Part shown: positions 49,501-59,159 of the stretch, one piece after another
Layout of the letters: every line of letters begins with the position of its first letter
Position numbering within the stretch: position 1 is the stretch's first letter
Source of the DNA: Stenomitos rutilans HA7619-LM2
GTDB lineage: Bacteria; Cyanobacteriota; Cyanobacteriia; Leptolyngbyales; Leptolyngbyaceae
Length of the DNA stretch: 64,000 nt
Assembly: GCA_019358945.1 (NCBI GenBank)
Contig: JAHHIE010000006.1
Coordinates: forward strand, 62,001-126,000
Direction: 5' to 3'
Made by a program: the position numbers and the translations under genes
Notes under the pieces: generated by a model
Database searches by the model: none
What the model was told of the DNA's origin: nothing
The model's input: only the letters and a program-made list of their open reading frames with translations

Positions 49501-50548
49501 GGTTGTCAAGTACCAGCCTCAGAAAGGTTTCCGTTTCGAGGAGCGCTTTATTGGCCTGCTTCAGTTCGGTGATGTCGGTAATAAACCCTTCAATGCCCAG
49601 AACGATGCCGCTTGAGTCGTAAAGTCCGTGGCCTTTCTCCCACAGCCATTTTTCCTGCCCGGTTTTTGTGTAAATGCGGTATTCAACCACGTAAGGTTCC
49701 TGCTGGGCGATCGCCTGTTCGATACGGCTGAGCACGAGCGACAGATCATCTGGGTGGCAAATGTCGTTGTAAGCAAGCTGACGTTGATTGCCAGCCAGTT
49801 CCTGGCTGCAATAGCCTGTGATCGCCAGACACCCTTCGCTTAAATACAGCATCGACCACTCTGGGTCATTGCTTCCGGTAAAGACAATGCCCGGAAGCGA
49901 GTTGATCAGCGTAAACAGGCGTTGCTGATTTTGCCCTAGTGCAGCCTCAGCTTGCTTGTACTGCATGAGGCTGCCTAACTGTGATGCCACACTACAGACA
50001 AGCCGCACCGCTTCCTCATCTTCGGGTCGTGGAGTATCCAGGAAAAAAACGATCGTGGCTATGACCTCACGCTGAGTCAGCACGGGCACAGCCAGAGCTG
50101 CTTTAAGCTGAGCCGACTGAGCCACGCGCACGCGCAAAAACTCATGATCAGGTGAGTGGCTCACGTCAGAAAGCCATTCTGCTTGCTTGGTGAGCCAGAT
50201 CCGCCCCGGCAGACCTTCACCAGGAGCAAAACTGCTTTGCTCACTGACCGCTCTAAAATGGTGCAAATGGTCTGGATTACCATGCCAGATGGGGCTGCAT
50301 TCAAGCCGGGTTTTATCCTGGTTGGGAACCCAGGCTTCGGCAAAGATCCAGTTCATACTCTGGCAAACGTGCTGCATCACAAGGCTTAGGGCCAGCTCAA
50401 ACTCCCGTACACCCGCGATCGCGTGCATAATTCCTTGCAGCAGGGAAGCTTCTGCTTGCGATCGTTCACAGGCCGCTATCTGTATGGCTGTAGCGGTTGT
50501 ATTGAGAGTCGTGCTACCGAGCTCAATCTTTGATGAAGACGTTGACAT
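46532..50548 (-). CDS. GAF/PAS sensor with GGDEF and EAL domains
   Basis: The 1338-residue signalling protein has a GAF domain (about 30-195), four PAS modules, a second GAF domain (IAKVLETLGQSTGVDRVYIY), then GGDEF and EAL. The diguanylate cyclase has an intact active site (RWGGDEFTLLLP) and an inhibitory RxxD site (REGD) five residues before it. The phosphodiesterase has EALLRW, NLSARQF, EITET, DDFGTGYSSL, KLDQSF and EGVET, so it also looks active. It could make or degrade cyclic di-GMP depending on sensor input. There is no membrane segment; it is cytoplasmic. It has a 245-base gap to putA downstream and no evident partner. Confidence 0.92.
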   Translation of the reverse strand: MSTSSSKIELGSTTLNTTATAIQIAACERSQAEASLLQGIMHAIAGVREFELALSLVMQHVCQSMNWIFAEAWVPNQDKTRLECSPIWHGNPDHLHHFRAVSEQSSFAPGEGLPGRIWLTKQAEWLSDVSHSPDHEFLRVRVAQSAQLKAALAVPVLTQREVIATIVFFLDTPRPEDEEAVRLVCSVASQLGSLMQYKQAEAALGQNQQRLFTLINSLPGIVFTGSNDPEWSMLYLSEGCLAITGYCSQELAGNQRQLAYNDICHPDDLSLVLSRIEQAIAQQEPYVVEYRIYTKTGQEKWLWEKGHGLYDSSGIVLGIEGFITDITELKQANKALLETETFLRLVLDNLPLAIFWKDTNSVYQGCNKQFANNLNLGAVTTVVGKTDYELPYSSTLAARFQQQDQQVIRSGIPLFNLTEQNTIANRQPNWTQISKIPIHDANDRAIGVLGTIEDITDRLQAEEVIRLQLAAIEACTEGIAVLNASGEFVYLNQAHAQFYGYDQASDLLGKHWRLLCDPIEAQRYEAEILPVLQQQGRWQGEATATRRDGSTFAEEISLTLLEDQGLLCVCRDVSDRKRSEVDRKQAEAALKQAEEKYRSIFENAVAGIFQTTPEGHYLTANSMLAKIYGYDSPAELVDTLTDIRHQLYVDPQRRDDFRCLLQAQDAVLDFESQVYRKDRRVIWISENARALRGSNGSLLGYEGTVEDITKRKQAETELLKRDRLLEGVAIAMTHLLTDTNYEAAIAKVLETLGQSTGVDRVYIYQNDPHPETAEVLTSIRYEWVRESILPTIHQPYWQDQPYSTPGLHGWYDALASGQSVGGVIDDFEEAKQQVLRLDQILSVLLVPILVDEQFWGFIGLDNCKTQRRWSSNEESILVAMAASIGGALKRQQAEATIRYQAFHDLLTGLPNRMLFNDRLPLALANAHRTNTMLAVMFLDLDRFKTINDTLGHAIGDLLLQAVAARLSDCMREGDTIARWGGDEFTLLLPQISNAEDAAKAAQRISEALKPAFYLEAHELYISTSIGIALYPHDGEDAQTLLKNADAALYRVKEQGRNGYQIYTPAINSQASELLALESSLHHALERQEFVLHYQPQINVITGEITGMEALLRWQHPELGLISPSVFIPLAEENGLIIAIGEWVLRTACAQNQTWQMAGLAPLRMAVNLSARQFQQPQLVETIAQLLAEAHLTPDSLELEITETTAMQNVDFTIAILKSLRSIGVHISMDDFGTGYSSLGYLKRFPLNTIKLDQSFVHELTTDPSDAAIADAVIALGRGLGLNVVAEGVETQAQVDYLQSRHCEEMQGYLFSHPMPATAATQFLQAHQPQMLFTVTKVE

Positions 50549-52688
<2,140 letters not shown>

Positions 52689-52839
52689 CGGCTCAAAGAT
52701 GTACCGTTCAGGTTAGGCATAGCCAAACAGGTTCAAATCAGCGGGGGCATGGGGCTGTATCAAAAGCCATCACCCTCAAAGCCACCACTTTTGCTATCCG
52801 TTGATTTGAGCCGTTTGGTCATCGTTCAAAGCGACATTC

Positions 52840-52868
52840 TTGTATAGTCATTCAAAAAAACGTATACT
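52840..52868 (+). promoter_or_regulatory. Promoter with embedded CATTCAA site before tetR-like gene
   Basis: TTGTAT (52840-52845) and TATACT (52863-52868) are spaced by 17 bases, which fits a sigma-70-type promoter 40 bases before the start codon. CATTCAA lies in the spacer at 52849-52855. The same heptamer forms the arms of the inverted repeat before the downstream GST gene, so the encoded TetR protein could repress both promoters. Confidence 0.45.
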
Positions 52869-52907
52869 GGGACTTCAGGTAAATCACCAAATTCCGAGTC
52901 TAGTGCC

Positions 52908-53483
52908 TTGGTTCGTCAAAGAGAGTTTGATACGGACGACATCTTAGCGATCGCCATGAACCTGTTCTGGCAGCGCGGTTATACAAACACATCAATGAAA
53001 GATGTGGTTCAAGCTACGGGTGTGCAGCCTGGAAGCTTATACAGTGCCTTTGGTGATAAAGAGAAGCTGTTTCAGCAAGCGCTTCGTAAGTATACTCAAG
53101 ACTTTTTTCGCGCCTTTATGCCTCGCAACTGTCCGCCATTGGATTGTATTCAACAGTGGTTTGAGTACCTGGCTGACGCGATGGCAAAAGACCCAAAACA
53201 GAAAGGATGCCTGATTATCAATACGGCAATGGAACGAGAAGCACACTCGCCCAGCACGATCGCTATCATTGAAGATCGGCTGGATGAAATCGAGTCATTT
53301 TTCCGCCAAAACCTGCATCAGGCTAGACTAGATGGGTCTTTGCCAAAAAACTATGATGTGGATGTGACAGCAAAAGCGCTGTTGGGTACGGTCGTCGGCA
53401 TGCTGGCAGTGGCACGAATGCGCCGTGATAGTCAAACGCTGCATAGCATTGCCAAAGGGGCGATCGCGCTGCTTAAAGCTTGA
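52908..53483 (+). CDS. TetR-family transcriptional regulator
   Basis: The 191-residue protein has an N-terminal TetR helix-turn-helix (DTDDILAIAMNLFWQRGYTNTSMKDVV, residues 7-33, then GVQPGSLYSAFGDKEKLF). A C-terminal ligand domain (AKDPKQKGCLIINTAMEREA, LLGTVVGMLAVARMRRD) follows, typical of the AcrR/TetR_C_6-like group. The frame has no upstream ATG; TTG at 52908 is the only in-frame initiator after the promoter-like elements and gives a complete domain. The next same-strand genes, after a 528-base gap, are GST and SDR enzymes, which are likely targets. The inducer is unknown. Confidence 0.85.
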   Translation: MVRQREFDTDDILAIAMNLFWQRGYTNTSMKDVVQATGVQPGSLYSAFGDKEKLFQQALRKYTQDFFRAFMPRNCPPLDCIQQWFEYLADAMAKDPKQKGCLIINTAMEREAHSPSTIAIIEDRLDEIESFFRQNLHQARLDGSLPKNYDVDVTAKALLGTVVGMLAVARMRRDSQTLHSIAKGAIALLKA

Positions 53484-53543
53484 CCGAACTGAGCTTGCTT
53501 TCGATGCCAGCCTCTTGCGGATTTGAAAGATTATTCAAGAATC

Positions 53544-53645
53544 ATACCAATTTGAATTGAAAATGCAACACATCCTGTAGGGACAAGGCATTGCCTTGCC
53601 CCTACCCACTGATTGATCTGTAGCCGTCATTCTTTAAATCGGTAT
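53544..53645 (-). mobile_element. 102-bp palindromic element, copy 2
   Basis: This is the inverted copy of 25242-25343, with four mismatches. It has the same ATACC/GGTAT ends and the central GGCAAGGCAATGCC-type palindrome. It lies between the tetR-like gene and the GST-SDR operon and encodes nothing. Confidence 0.85.
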
Positions 53646-53723
53646 CAGAAGCAAAACTGTCGCAGATTTCAGCTTGGTCATCCCGATTCCCTGTAGCTGA
53701 AGACATAAAGCAAGGCTTTGCTC

Positions 53724-53861
53724 ATACCAGTTTGATTTGCAAAGGCAACAGCAGCAGGCTTGGAAAGCCAGAAGCCGTAATTACTATGCCTCCTGACTTC
53801 TAACTTCTGACTCCTGATTTCTGGCTTAGAACATCTGGCACAAACACTATTGAAGCGGTAT
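53724..53861 (+). mobile_element. Second, diverged ATACC-ended element
   Basis: This 138-bp stretch opens ATACCAGTTTGATTTGCAAAG and ends TTGAAGCGGTAT, so its ends resemble those of the 102-bp family but its interior differs and contains CTTCTGACTCCTGA heptamer-type sequence. It lies only 78 bases from copy 2 of that family. Boundaries are inferred from the ATACC/GGTAT ends. Confidence 0.45.
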
Positions 53862-53953
53862 GACATGCTCTTGAACCGATCCTTTTGGAGCGATGAGTTG
53901 AATCGTTATTGTGTCCCGCCTAGGCTTGACAGATGAATTATTTCGCAGCTATT

Positions 53954-53986
53954 TTGAATGTACGTTAAAATTGAATACGCATTCAA
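53954..53986. promoter_or_regulatory. Inverted repeat TTGAATG-N19-CATTCAA before the GST-SDR operon
   Basis: TTGAATG at 53954-53960 and CATTCAA at 53980-53986 are perfect inverted arms, and each arm continues with partial symmetry (TACGTT/AATACG). The site lies 25 bases before the GST start codon. The TetR regulator encoded just upstream has CATTCAA in its own promoter. Together these suggest a TetR operator; binding is not shown. Confidence 0.5.
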
Positions 53987-54011
53987 GTAACATTTATTTC
54001 CCACGACACTT

Positions 54012-54674
54012 ATGAGCGAACTGATTTTGCATGGTTTCCCCGTTAGCCCGTATGTGCGATCGGCGCGCATTGCCTTGTTTGAGAAAGGAGTGGCTTACCA
54101 CTTCAATGAGATTGGGTTTGACTATCTCACCACAGATGCCTACACCAAACTCAATCCTTTTCGGAAAATGCCTGTCTTGCAGCAGGAGCAGTTTGTTCTC
54201 TATGAAACCCCTGCTATCTTGAGCTACATTGACGAAGCTTTTGACGGTGCTTCTTTGCAACCTGCACATCCCAAAGCGCGAGCACACATGCACAAGTGGT
54301 TTGGGATTGCGGCTCACTATTTGTATCCAGTGGGGGTGATGCAACTGTTTCTGCAACGGGTGATGTCTCCCATCCTGGGCAACCAACCCGATGAGGCGGT
54401 TGTGGAAGCTGCGGTAGCTGCGATCGCACTACCACTGGATGTCCTGGAGCGCGAACTGGTCGATACGTTTCTGGTGGGCGATCGCTTGAGTTTGGCAGAC
54501 ATTCTTACAGGCGCGATGGTGTACTACGTCAACATGACGCAAGAAGGGGCGACGCTCATCCGCTCAAGGCCCAAAACGGCTACGTGGCTCAGCCAATTGA
54601 GCCAGCGAGAAAGCTTCCAACAAAGTTTGGCTGGCCTGTTGCAGGGCAAGAGCATGGGAGGCGTTGAAGCATGA
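54012..54674 (+). CDS. Glutathione S-transferase family protein
   Basis: The 220-residue protein has the thioredoxin-like N-terminal domain (LILHGFPVSPYVRSARIALFEKG, with the likely catalytic Ser near residue 12, then FRKMPVLQQEQFVLYETPAILSYID). A helical C-terminal domain includes LVGDRLSLADILTGAM. It is distinct from the GST at 16.4-17.0 kb. Its stop overlaps the start of the SDR gene by four bases (ATGA), so translation is coupled. A TetR-type regulator upstream and an operator-like inverted repeat suggest induction by a toxic compound. Its substrate is unknown. Confidence 0.88.
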   Translation: MSELILHGFPVSPYVRSARIALFEKGVAYHFNEIGFDYLTTDAYTKLNPFRKMPVLQQEQFVLYETPAILSYIDEAFDGASLQPAHPKARAHMHKWFGIAAHYLYPVGVMQLFLQRVMSPILGNQPDEAVVEAAVAAIALPLDVLERELVDTFLVGDRLSLADILTGAMVYYVNMTQEGATLIRSRPKTATWLSQLSQRESFQQSLAGLLQGKSMGGVEA

Positions 54675-55393
54675 GCTTGCACCCCTTAAACAATCAGCAC
54701 GTAGTGATTGTGGGCGGAAGTAGCGGTATTGGGCTGGCTACAGGCACCCTTGCCAAACAGTTGGGAGCTGATGTGACCCTTATCAGCCGTGAGGCAACAA
54801 AACTAAAGCAGGTGGCAACGCAATTGGGTGGTGTGCGCCTTGCGATCGCTGATTTTGCCGACGAAGCGGCGATTCATGCGGCCTTTGCAGACTTGCCTAC
54901 TATCCACCATGTCTATGTGGCAGCAGGCGGCTTTGTGGGCGGTAATGTCTTGGAAGGAAGCATGGCTGACTTTCGTCGAGCGATCGATACCCGTCTTTGG
55001 GGGTCAGTGCATGTCGTGCGTGCGGCAGTGCCTAAAATGAATGGGACAGGTTCGCTGACCTTTACAGGCGGGCTATCGACCGATCGACCCGTCGCAGGAG
55101 CCTGGGCTACGGCGGTTGCTACGGCGGCGGCCGAACAGCTAGCACGTGCACTGGCGCTTGAATTAGCTCCCCTTCGAGTCAATGCGGTCTCTCCAGGCTG
55201 GACGGATACGCCCATGTGGGATAACATTCTGGGTGCAGAGAAGCAGACGGTATTTAGCGGGGTGGCAACTCAGGTTCCAGTGAAGCGCCTTTCCCTGGCT
55301 ACAGAGGTTGCTCAAGCTGTGATTTTTCTCATGAACAGCGCCACTGTCACCGGAGAGGTACTCCACGTGGATAGTGGGCATCGCCTCGTCTGA
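54671..55393 (+). CDS. Atypical short-chain dehydrogenase/reductase
   Basis: The 240-residue Rossmann-fold protein has the cofactor motif VGGSSGIGLATG (residues 15-26), VYVAAGG in place of NNAG, and a C-terminal LRVNAVSPGWTDTPMW. At the active site the usual Ser and the Tyr-x-x-x-Lys are missing: the region reads SLTFTGGLS and, from residue 143, GAWATAVATAAAE. Either it uses different catalytic residues or it serves a binding or scaffold role. This pattern is shared, from memory, by a subgroup of SDR proteins. It is translated with the GST, so the two may handle the same compound. Confidence 0.85.
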   Translation: MSLHPLNNQHVVIVGGSSGIGLATGTLAKQLGADVTLISREATKLKQVATQLGGVRLAIADFADEAAIHAAFADLPTIHHVYVAAGGFVGGNVLEGSMADFRRAIDTRLWGSVHVVRAAVPKMNGTGSLTFTGGLSTDRPVAGAWATAVATAAAEQLARALALELAPLRVNAVSPGWTDTPMWDNILGAEKQTVFSGVATQVPVKRLSLATEVAQAVIFLMNSATVTGEVLHVDSGHRLV

Positions 55394-55410
55394 TGCCTGT
55401 TACGAGCAGC

Positions 55411-57015
55411 TCAACTATCACCCTCACTGGTGGTCGTTAAGCTCGTTGGCTGTACCGCTGGTCGATCGCCCGCCATCAAAAGTCCAATCTCTGCCACTGT
55501 TGCGGTTTCAGCGTCTAAAATTGCCAGAAATTGGCCTTCATAAAGGATGGCGATGCGATCGCTCATGGTCATTACTTCTTCCAATTCCGTAGAAATGTAG
55601 AGGATAGCGGCCCCGCGCGATCGCTCTGCCAGCAGGGCTTTTTGCACATATTCCGTTGCGCCGACATCTAGACCACGCGTGGGCTGCATGGCAATAATTA
55701 ACGCGGGTTCGCCTGCTAGTTCACGAGCCAGCACCACTTTTTGTTGGTTGCCGCCCGACAATTGATGCACCTGAAGGTCGCCGCTGGTGGCTCGAATATC
55801 AAAGGCTTGAATGGCTTCATTCGCATTAGTGGCGATCGCTGATCGCTGAAGCAACCAGTGGCGGCAAAAGGGCAACCGTTGAAAAGCTTTGAGAATCAGG
55901 TTGCGGGCGATGCTAAAGCGCATAACCAATCCCATTTTTTGGCGATCTTCGGGAATGTAGCCAAGTTTAAGCTGCTTGACCCGCTGTTGCGCTGTCCATT
56001 GGGTAATGTTGATGCCATTGAGCGTGATGCTGCCTTGCGAGGCCGAGCGGAGTCCCGCGATCGCATCTGCCAGTTCTCGCTGCCCGTTGCCATCTACACC
56101 CGCCACACCCAAAATTTCTCCAGCGTGGAGCTGCAAAGAAATGCCCTTCAATGCAGCTAGCTGACGATCGTCATTCACATGAAGGTTTCGAAGTTCTAAG
56201 ACCACACGATCGGGCAGGGCCCGATCGATGGTCTCCTGCTGGGTGGCATCACCCGATCGCTTATCGACTTGAAACAAAACCTCTCGACCGACCATGAGCC
56301 GTGCTAGCGCTTGACGGGTCGAGCCTTTCGTTGTGGTTGTGCCCACGACCTTTCCACGCCGCAGTACCGTCACGGCATCACACAGTCTCAGAACTTCCTC
56401 TAGCTTGTGGCTAATAAAGATAATCGTGTGATTTTTGGCGGCTAGTTGACGCAAAACCTCAAAAAACGTGTTGACTTCTGGGGGTGTCAGTACCGCCGTT
56501 GGTTCATCTAAAATCAGCAGTTTTGCCTGACGGTACAGTGCTTTCAAAATTTCGACGCGTTGCTGTGTGCCAACAGGTAAGTCGCCGACTCTGGCATAGG
56601 GGTCGATCGCCAACCCGTAGCCTTCTGACATCGCGGCAATTTCGTGAGCCTTTTGCCGCAAGTTCAGGCGTAGCGTGGTTTCAGTCCCCAGCACGATATT
56701 CTCAACGACCGACAGTTGGGGCACCAGCATAAAGTGCTGATGGATCATGCCAATGCCCTGCTGAATCGCCACATTGGGTGATGTGATCTCCACAGGCTGC
56801 CCGTTGAGATAGATCTGCCCCGCATCGGGACGGTACAGCCCACTCAGAATATTCATCAGAGTCGTTTTGCCCGCACCGTTTTCACCCAGCAGTGCATGAA
56901 TGCCCCCCGTCTGGATCTCTAAATTAATCTGATCATTGGCGGTAAAGTTGCCAAAGCGCTTGGTGATACCGTCAAGGCGGAGGTAGGGAGTGTGGGGTGT
57001 AGGGGTTAGGTGCAT
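55411..57015 (-). CDS. BMP-type (nucleoside/sugar) ABC transporter ATPase, tandem domains
   Basis: The 534-residue protein has two ABC cassettes, as in RbsA/NupB-type importers. Cassette 1 has GENGAGKTTLMNILSG, LPVGTQQRVEILKAL and LILDEPTAVLTPPEV. Cassette 2 has a degenerate Walker A (GVDGNGQRELADAI), LSGGNQQKVVLAREL and IAMQPTRGLDVGATE, a pattern normal for this family. It pairs with the BMP-type lipoprotein encoded 76 bases upstream. Two permease subunits are expected but none is in the window. Residues 1-13 (MHLTPTPHTPYLR) are encoded by a heptamer-type repeat, so the original start may have been altered. Confidence 0.9.
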   Translation of the reverse strand: MHLTPTPHTPYLRLDGITKRFGNFTANDQINLEIQTGGIHALLGENGAGKTTLMNILSGLYRPDAGQIYLNGQPVEITSPNVAIQQGIGMIHQHFMLVPQLSVVENIVLGTETTLRLNLRQKAHEIAAMSEGYGLAIDPYARVGDLPVGTQQRVEILKALYRQAKLLILDEPTAVLTPPEVNTFFEVLRQLAAKNHTIIFISHKLEEVLRLCDAVTVLRRGKVVGTTTTKGSTRQALARLMVGREVLFQVDKRSGDATQQETIDRALPDRVVLELRNLHVNDDRQLAALKGISLQLHAGEILGVAGVDGNGQRELADAIAGLRSASQGSITLNGINITQWTAQQRVKQLKLGYIPEDRQKMGLVMRFSIARNLILKAFQRLPFCRHWLLQRSAIATNANEAIQAFDIRATSGDLQVHQLSGGNQQKVVLARELAGEPALIIAMQPTRGLDVGATEYVQKALLAERSRGAAILYISTELEEVMTMSDRIAILYEGQFLAILDAETATVAEIGLLMAGDRPAVQPTSLTTTSEGDS

Positions 57016-57091
57016 GGTTGCCTCCTTTATGCGGCCTTCTGCCTCTTGCTAAAAACCAACAACTGACAACCAACAACTCCTTTCTCTCTCC

Positions 57092-58177
57092 TCACGCCCC
57101 TTTGACGCAGCGAGTTTCTTTGCCTCCTTCAGAGCAGCTTTCAAAGGTAATTTTTTTAGCCAGAATGGCGTCTTCAGTTGTTTTCACCTTATCTTGAAGT
57201 GCTTTAGGTACCGCACTGCCGTATTTACCGAGATACAGAATTTCGGGTTCCTCTAGCCCTAAAGAATAGAGTTGCCCTTTGAGTTCATTTTTGGATGACA
57301 GGTCAGCGAGTTTACCGATCGCCAGATCGATTCGCTTCACCGCACTAGTCAGAATGGATTTTGGCGTGATGTCATACTGATCAACCGTATTGCCGATCGT
57401 GTAGGCTCCTTTTTCTTCTGCCGTTTTTAGTGCAGTGGGAGCGGCATTATCGAGCCAGGGATAGACCACATCAGCGCCCGCAGAGACAAGGGCATCGACG
57501 GCTTCTTTGGCTTTTGCCGCATCGTTCCAGTCGCCTGTAAACGTATGTTTCACCTCAACACTCGGTTTGACTGATTTGGCACCCAGCGTAAAGCCGCGTA
57601 GCTCTTCTTGTGTCGCCAAAAATTCTTGCCCAGCAATATAGGCTAGTTTGCCCGACTTGCTTACAGAGGCAGCGAGAATGCCACACAGATAGCTCACCTG
57701 CAAATTATCCAGCCGCAGAGAGGCCACATTAGGGGCAGTGGCAGACCCGTTGACCACGACAAAGAACGTTTTAGGAAACTGGGTAGCCACCTGCTTGGCC
57801 GCCGCGTCAAACTGCCCTCCGTGGGCATATACCAGGTTGAATCCACGTCGAGCAAAGTCAGACAGCGCTTCGGCCTGGTCTGCCTGACCAACCTTCTCGA
57901 CATAAGCGGTTTCGGCACCGAGTTTAGACTTGATTTCTTCTAACCCGGTATACCCTGCCTGGTTCCAGGCTTTGTCGGTGATAATGCCTGGTAGCACCAT
58001 TGCCGCTTTGAACCCAGTCTTTGAGCCTGCCGCACTGGAAGATACAGAGGGAGACGCAGCGGATGACGCAGGACTGCTGCTAGTGGTCGGGCTATTGGCA
58101 CAGGCGTTAAACAAGAGGCTACTGCCCAGTGCGGCTGAACCATACACCAGAAACTGACGACGATTGAATCCGGCCAT
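57092..58177 (-). CDS. BMP family ABC transporter substrate-binding lipoprotein
   Basis: The 361-residue lipoprotein has a twin-arginine-like signal (NRRQFLVYGSAALGSSLLF, residues 5-23) and a lipobox ending at Cys 26. A low-complexity Ser/Ala/Thr spacer leads to a BMP (basic membrane protein) fold: AAMVLPGIITDKAWNQAGYTG, QADQAEALSDFARRGFNLVY, AHGGQFDAAAKQVATQFP and GADVVYPWLDNAAPTAL. BMP proteins bind nucleosides, purines or related ligands at the outer face of the plasma membrane. It lies upstream of the ATPase gene on the same strand. It is about 60 percent identical by eye to the second BMP protein at 59.8-60.9 kb. Confidence 0.9.
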   Translation of the reverse strand: MAGFNRRQFLVYGSAALGSSLLFNACANSPTTSSSPASSAASPSVSSSAAGSKTGFKAAMVLPGIITDKAWNQAGYTGLEEIKSKLGAETAYVEKVGQADQAEALSDFARRGFNLVYAHGGQFDAAAKQVATQFPKTFFVVVNGSATAPNVASLRLDNLQVSYLCGILAASVSKSGKLAYIAGQEFLATQEELRGFTLGAKSVKPSVEVKHTFTGDWNDAAKAKEAVDALVSAGADVVYPWLDNAAPTALKTAEEKGAYTIGNTVDQYDITPKSILTSAVKRIDLAIGKLADLSSKNELKGQLYSLGLEEPEILYLGKYGSAVPKALQDKVKTTEDAILAKKITFESCSEGGKETRCVKGA

Positions 58178-58572
58178 GCTTTCTCTCTTCCTTGTAGACG
58201 GGCTTTAAACAGCAGCGGTTAGAACGGGATTGGAGCAGTACGTTTTGAAGCAGAACCTTGCTTTCAGTCAGGCATTGCTTTTAGTCGAGCAGTGAACGCG
58301 CTGATGGTCTAACGTTCACCGTCTACGATCAACGTTGCCCGAACTCGACACTGCGCGAATTTCACGTTATGCGATCGTGCTCTAAGCAGTCATTAAACGG
58401 CTTCTGTAGGAGCAAACTGTATCTTCAAGCACATTTACTTGCTCTAGACCTAAAAAGCATGGCTGAAGCGCCGATTTAGCGCTCAAACAAGCCGTTACCT
58501 TATGCCAAAAAAGGGGCTGACGATCGCCAGCCCCTTAGCTAAACTCGACTAACCAAGTAAACAGAAAAAGAA
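58178..58572. other. Intergenic region upstream of the BMP-ATPase operon
   Basis: It contains the BMP operon promoter region and the terminator of the upstream acidic protein gene. A GTTCACC/GGTGAACG-like pair near 58290-58320 is seen, but no gene is supported. Confidence 0.4.
58505..58536 (-). terminator. Rho-independent terminator
   Basis: Read on the minus strand, GGGGCTGGCGATCGTCAGCCCC is a strong hairpin (arms GGGGCTG and CAGCCCC) followed by six T residues. It lies 37 bases after the stop of the acidic protein gene on that strand. Coordinates cover hairpin and T-tract. Confidence 0.85.
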
Positions 58573-58941
58573 TTATTTACCAGCGTTGCCTTTTTCTAAC
58601 GCCTTTTGCACCAGGTCATCATTCACATTGCTGGTCGCCTGTGAGTTTGGATTCGCATCGGCTGCTATTTGCTTGTAATCGTCAGGATTACCCGTCGCAT
58701 CGGCTGGCAGCGTAGCTTCTTCTGTAATGGGAACCTCAAATTTAGGAGCAGTCGCCGCCTCGGCAGCATTAGCCCCCTCTTCCGTGCGATCAATGTTGCT
58801 CACACTAAACTGTTTTGACGCTTCGTAGTCAGCATCCACATTGGCATCAGGGGCTTTGCGATCAGTCGTTTCAATCTCTTCAACCATTTGCTGAGCATCG
58901 TAATTCTCAGCCGTGTCGATATTATTGGCAACTTCAGACAT
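58573..58941 (-). CDS. Small acidic, probably disordered protein
   Basis: The 122-residue protein is rich in Ala, Asp, Glu and Asn with almost no hydrophobic core (MSEVANNIDTAENYDAQQMV, DANVDADYEASKQFSV, EEGANAAEAATAPKFEV). It has a strong terminator directly after it and AGGAG seven bases before its start, so it is expressed as a single-gene unit. No known domain is recognised. Such proteins can be stress-related or bind cations or partner proteins. It sits between the two BMP lipoprotein genes and next to the helical carotenoid protein gene, but no functional link is shown. Confidence 0.6.
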   Translation of the reverse strand: MSEVANNIDTAENYDAQQMVEEIETTDRKAPDANVDADYEASKQFSVSNIDRTEEGANAAEAATAPKFEVPITEEATLPADATGNPDDYKQIAADANPNSQATSNVNDDLVQKALEKGNAGK

Positions 58942-59159
58942 AAAGACTCCTATTAGAACGCTTTGACTAATATGGATACCCTAGCAAAGCGATCGTCATC
59001 ACTTGATCACCTTTGGGCAGATCTCGCTGTTCCTCCAGGGAAAGACATCAATCAGAAAAACTGTTCGCTGAACCTCTCCCTTTGGAAAGGGGTTAGTAAC
59101 TGTAAGATTCGATACACCTTATAAATGATGTCTATTTCGCCTCTCTAACGGAGTTTGTT

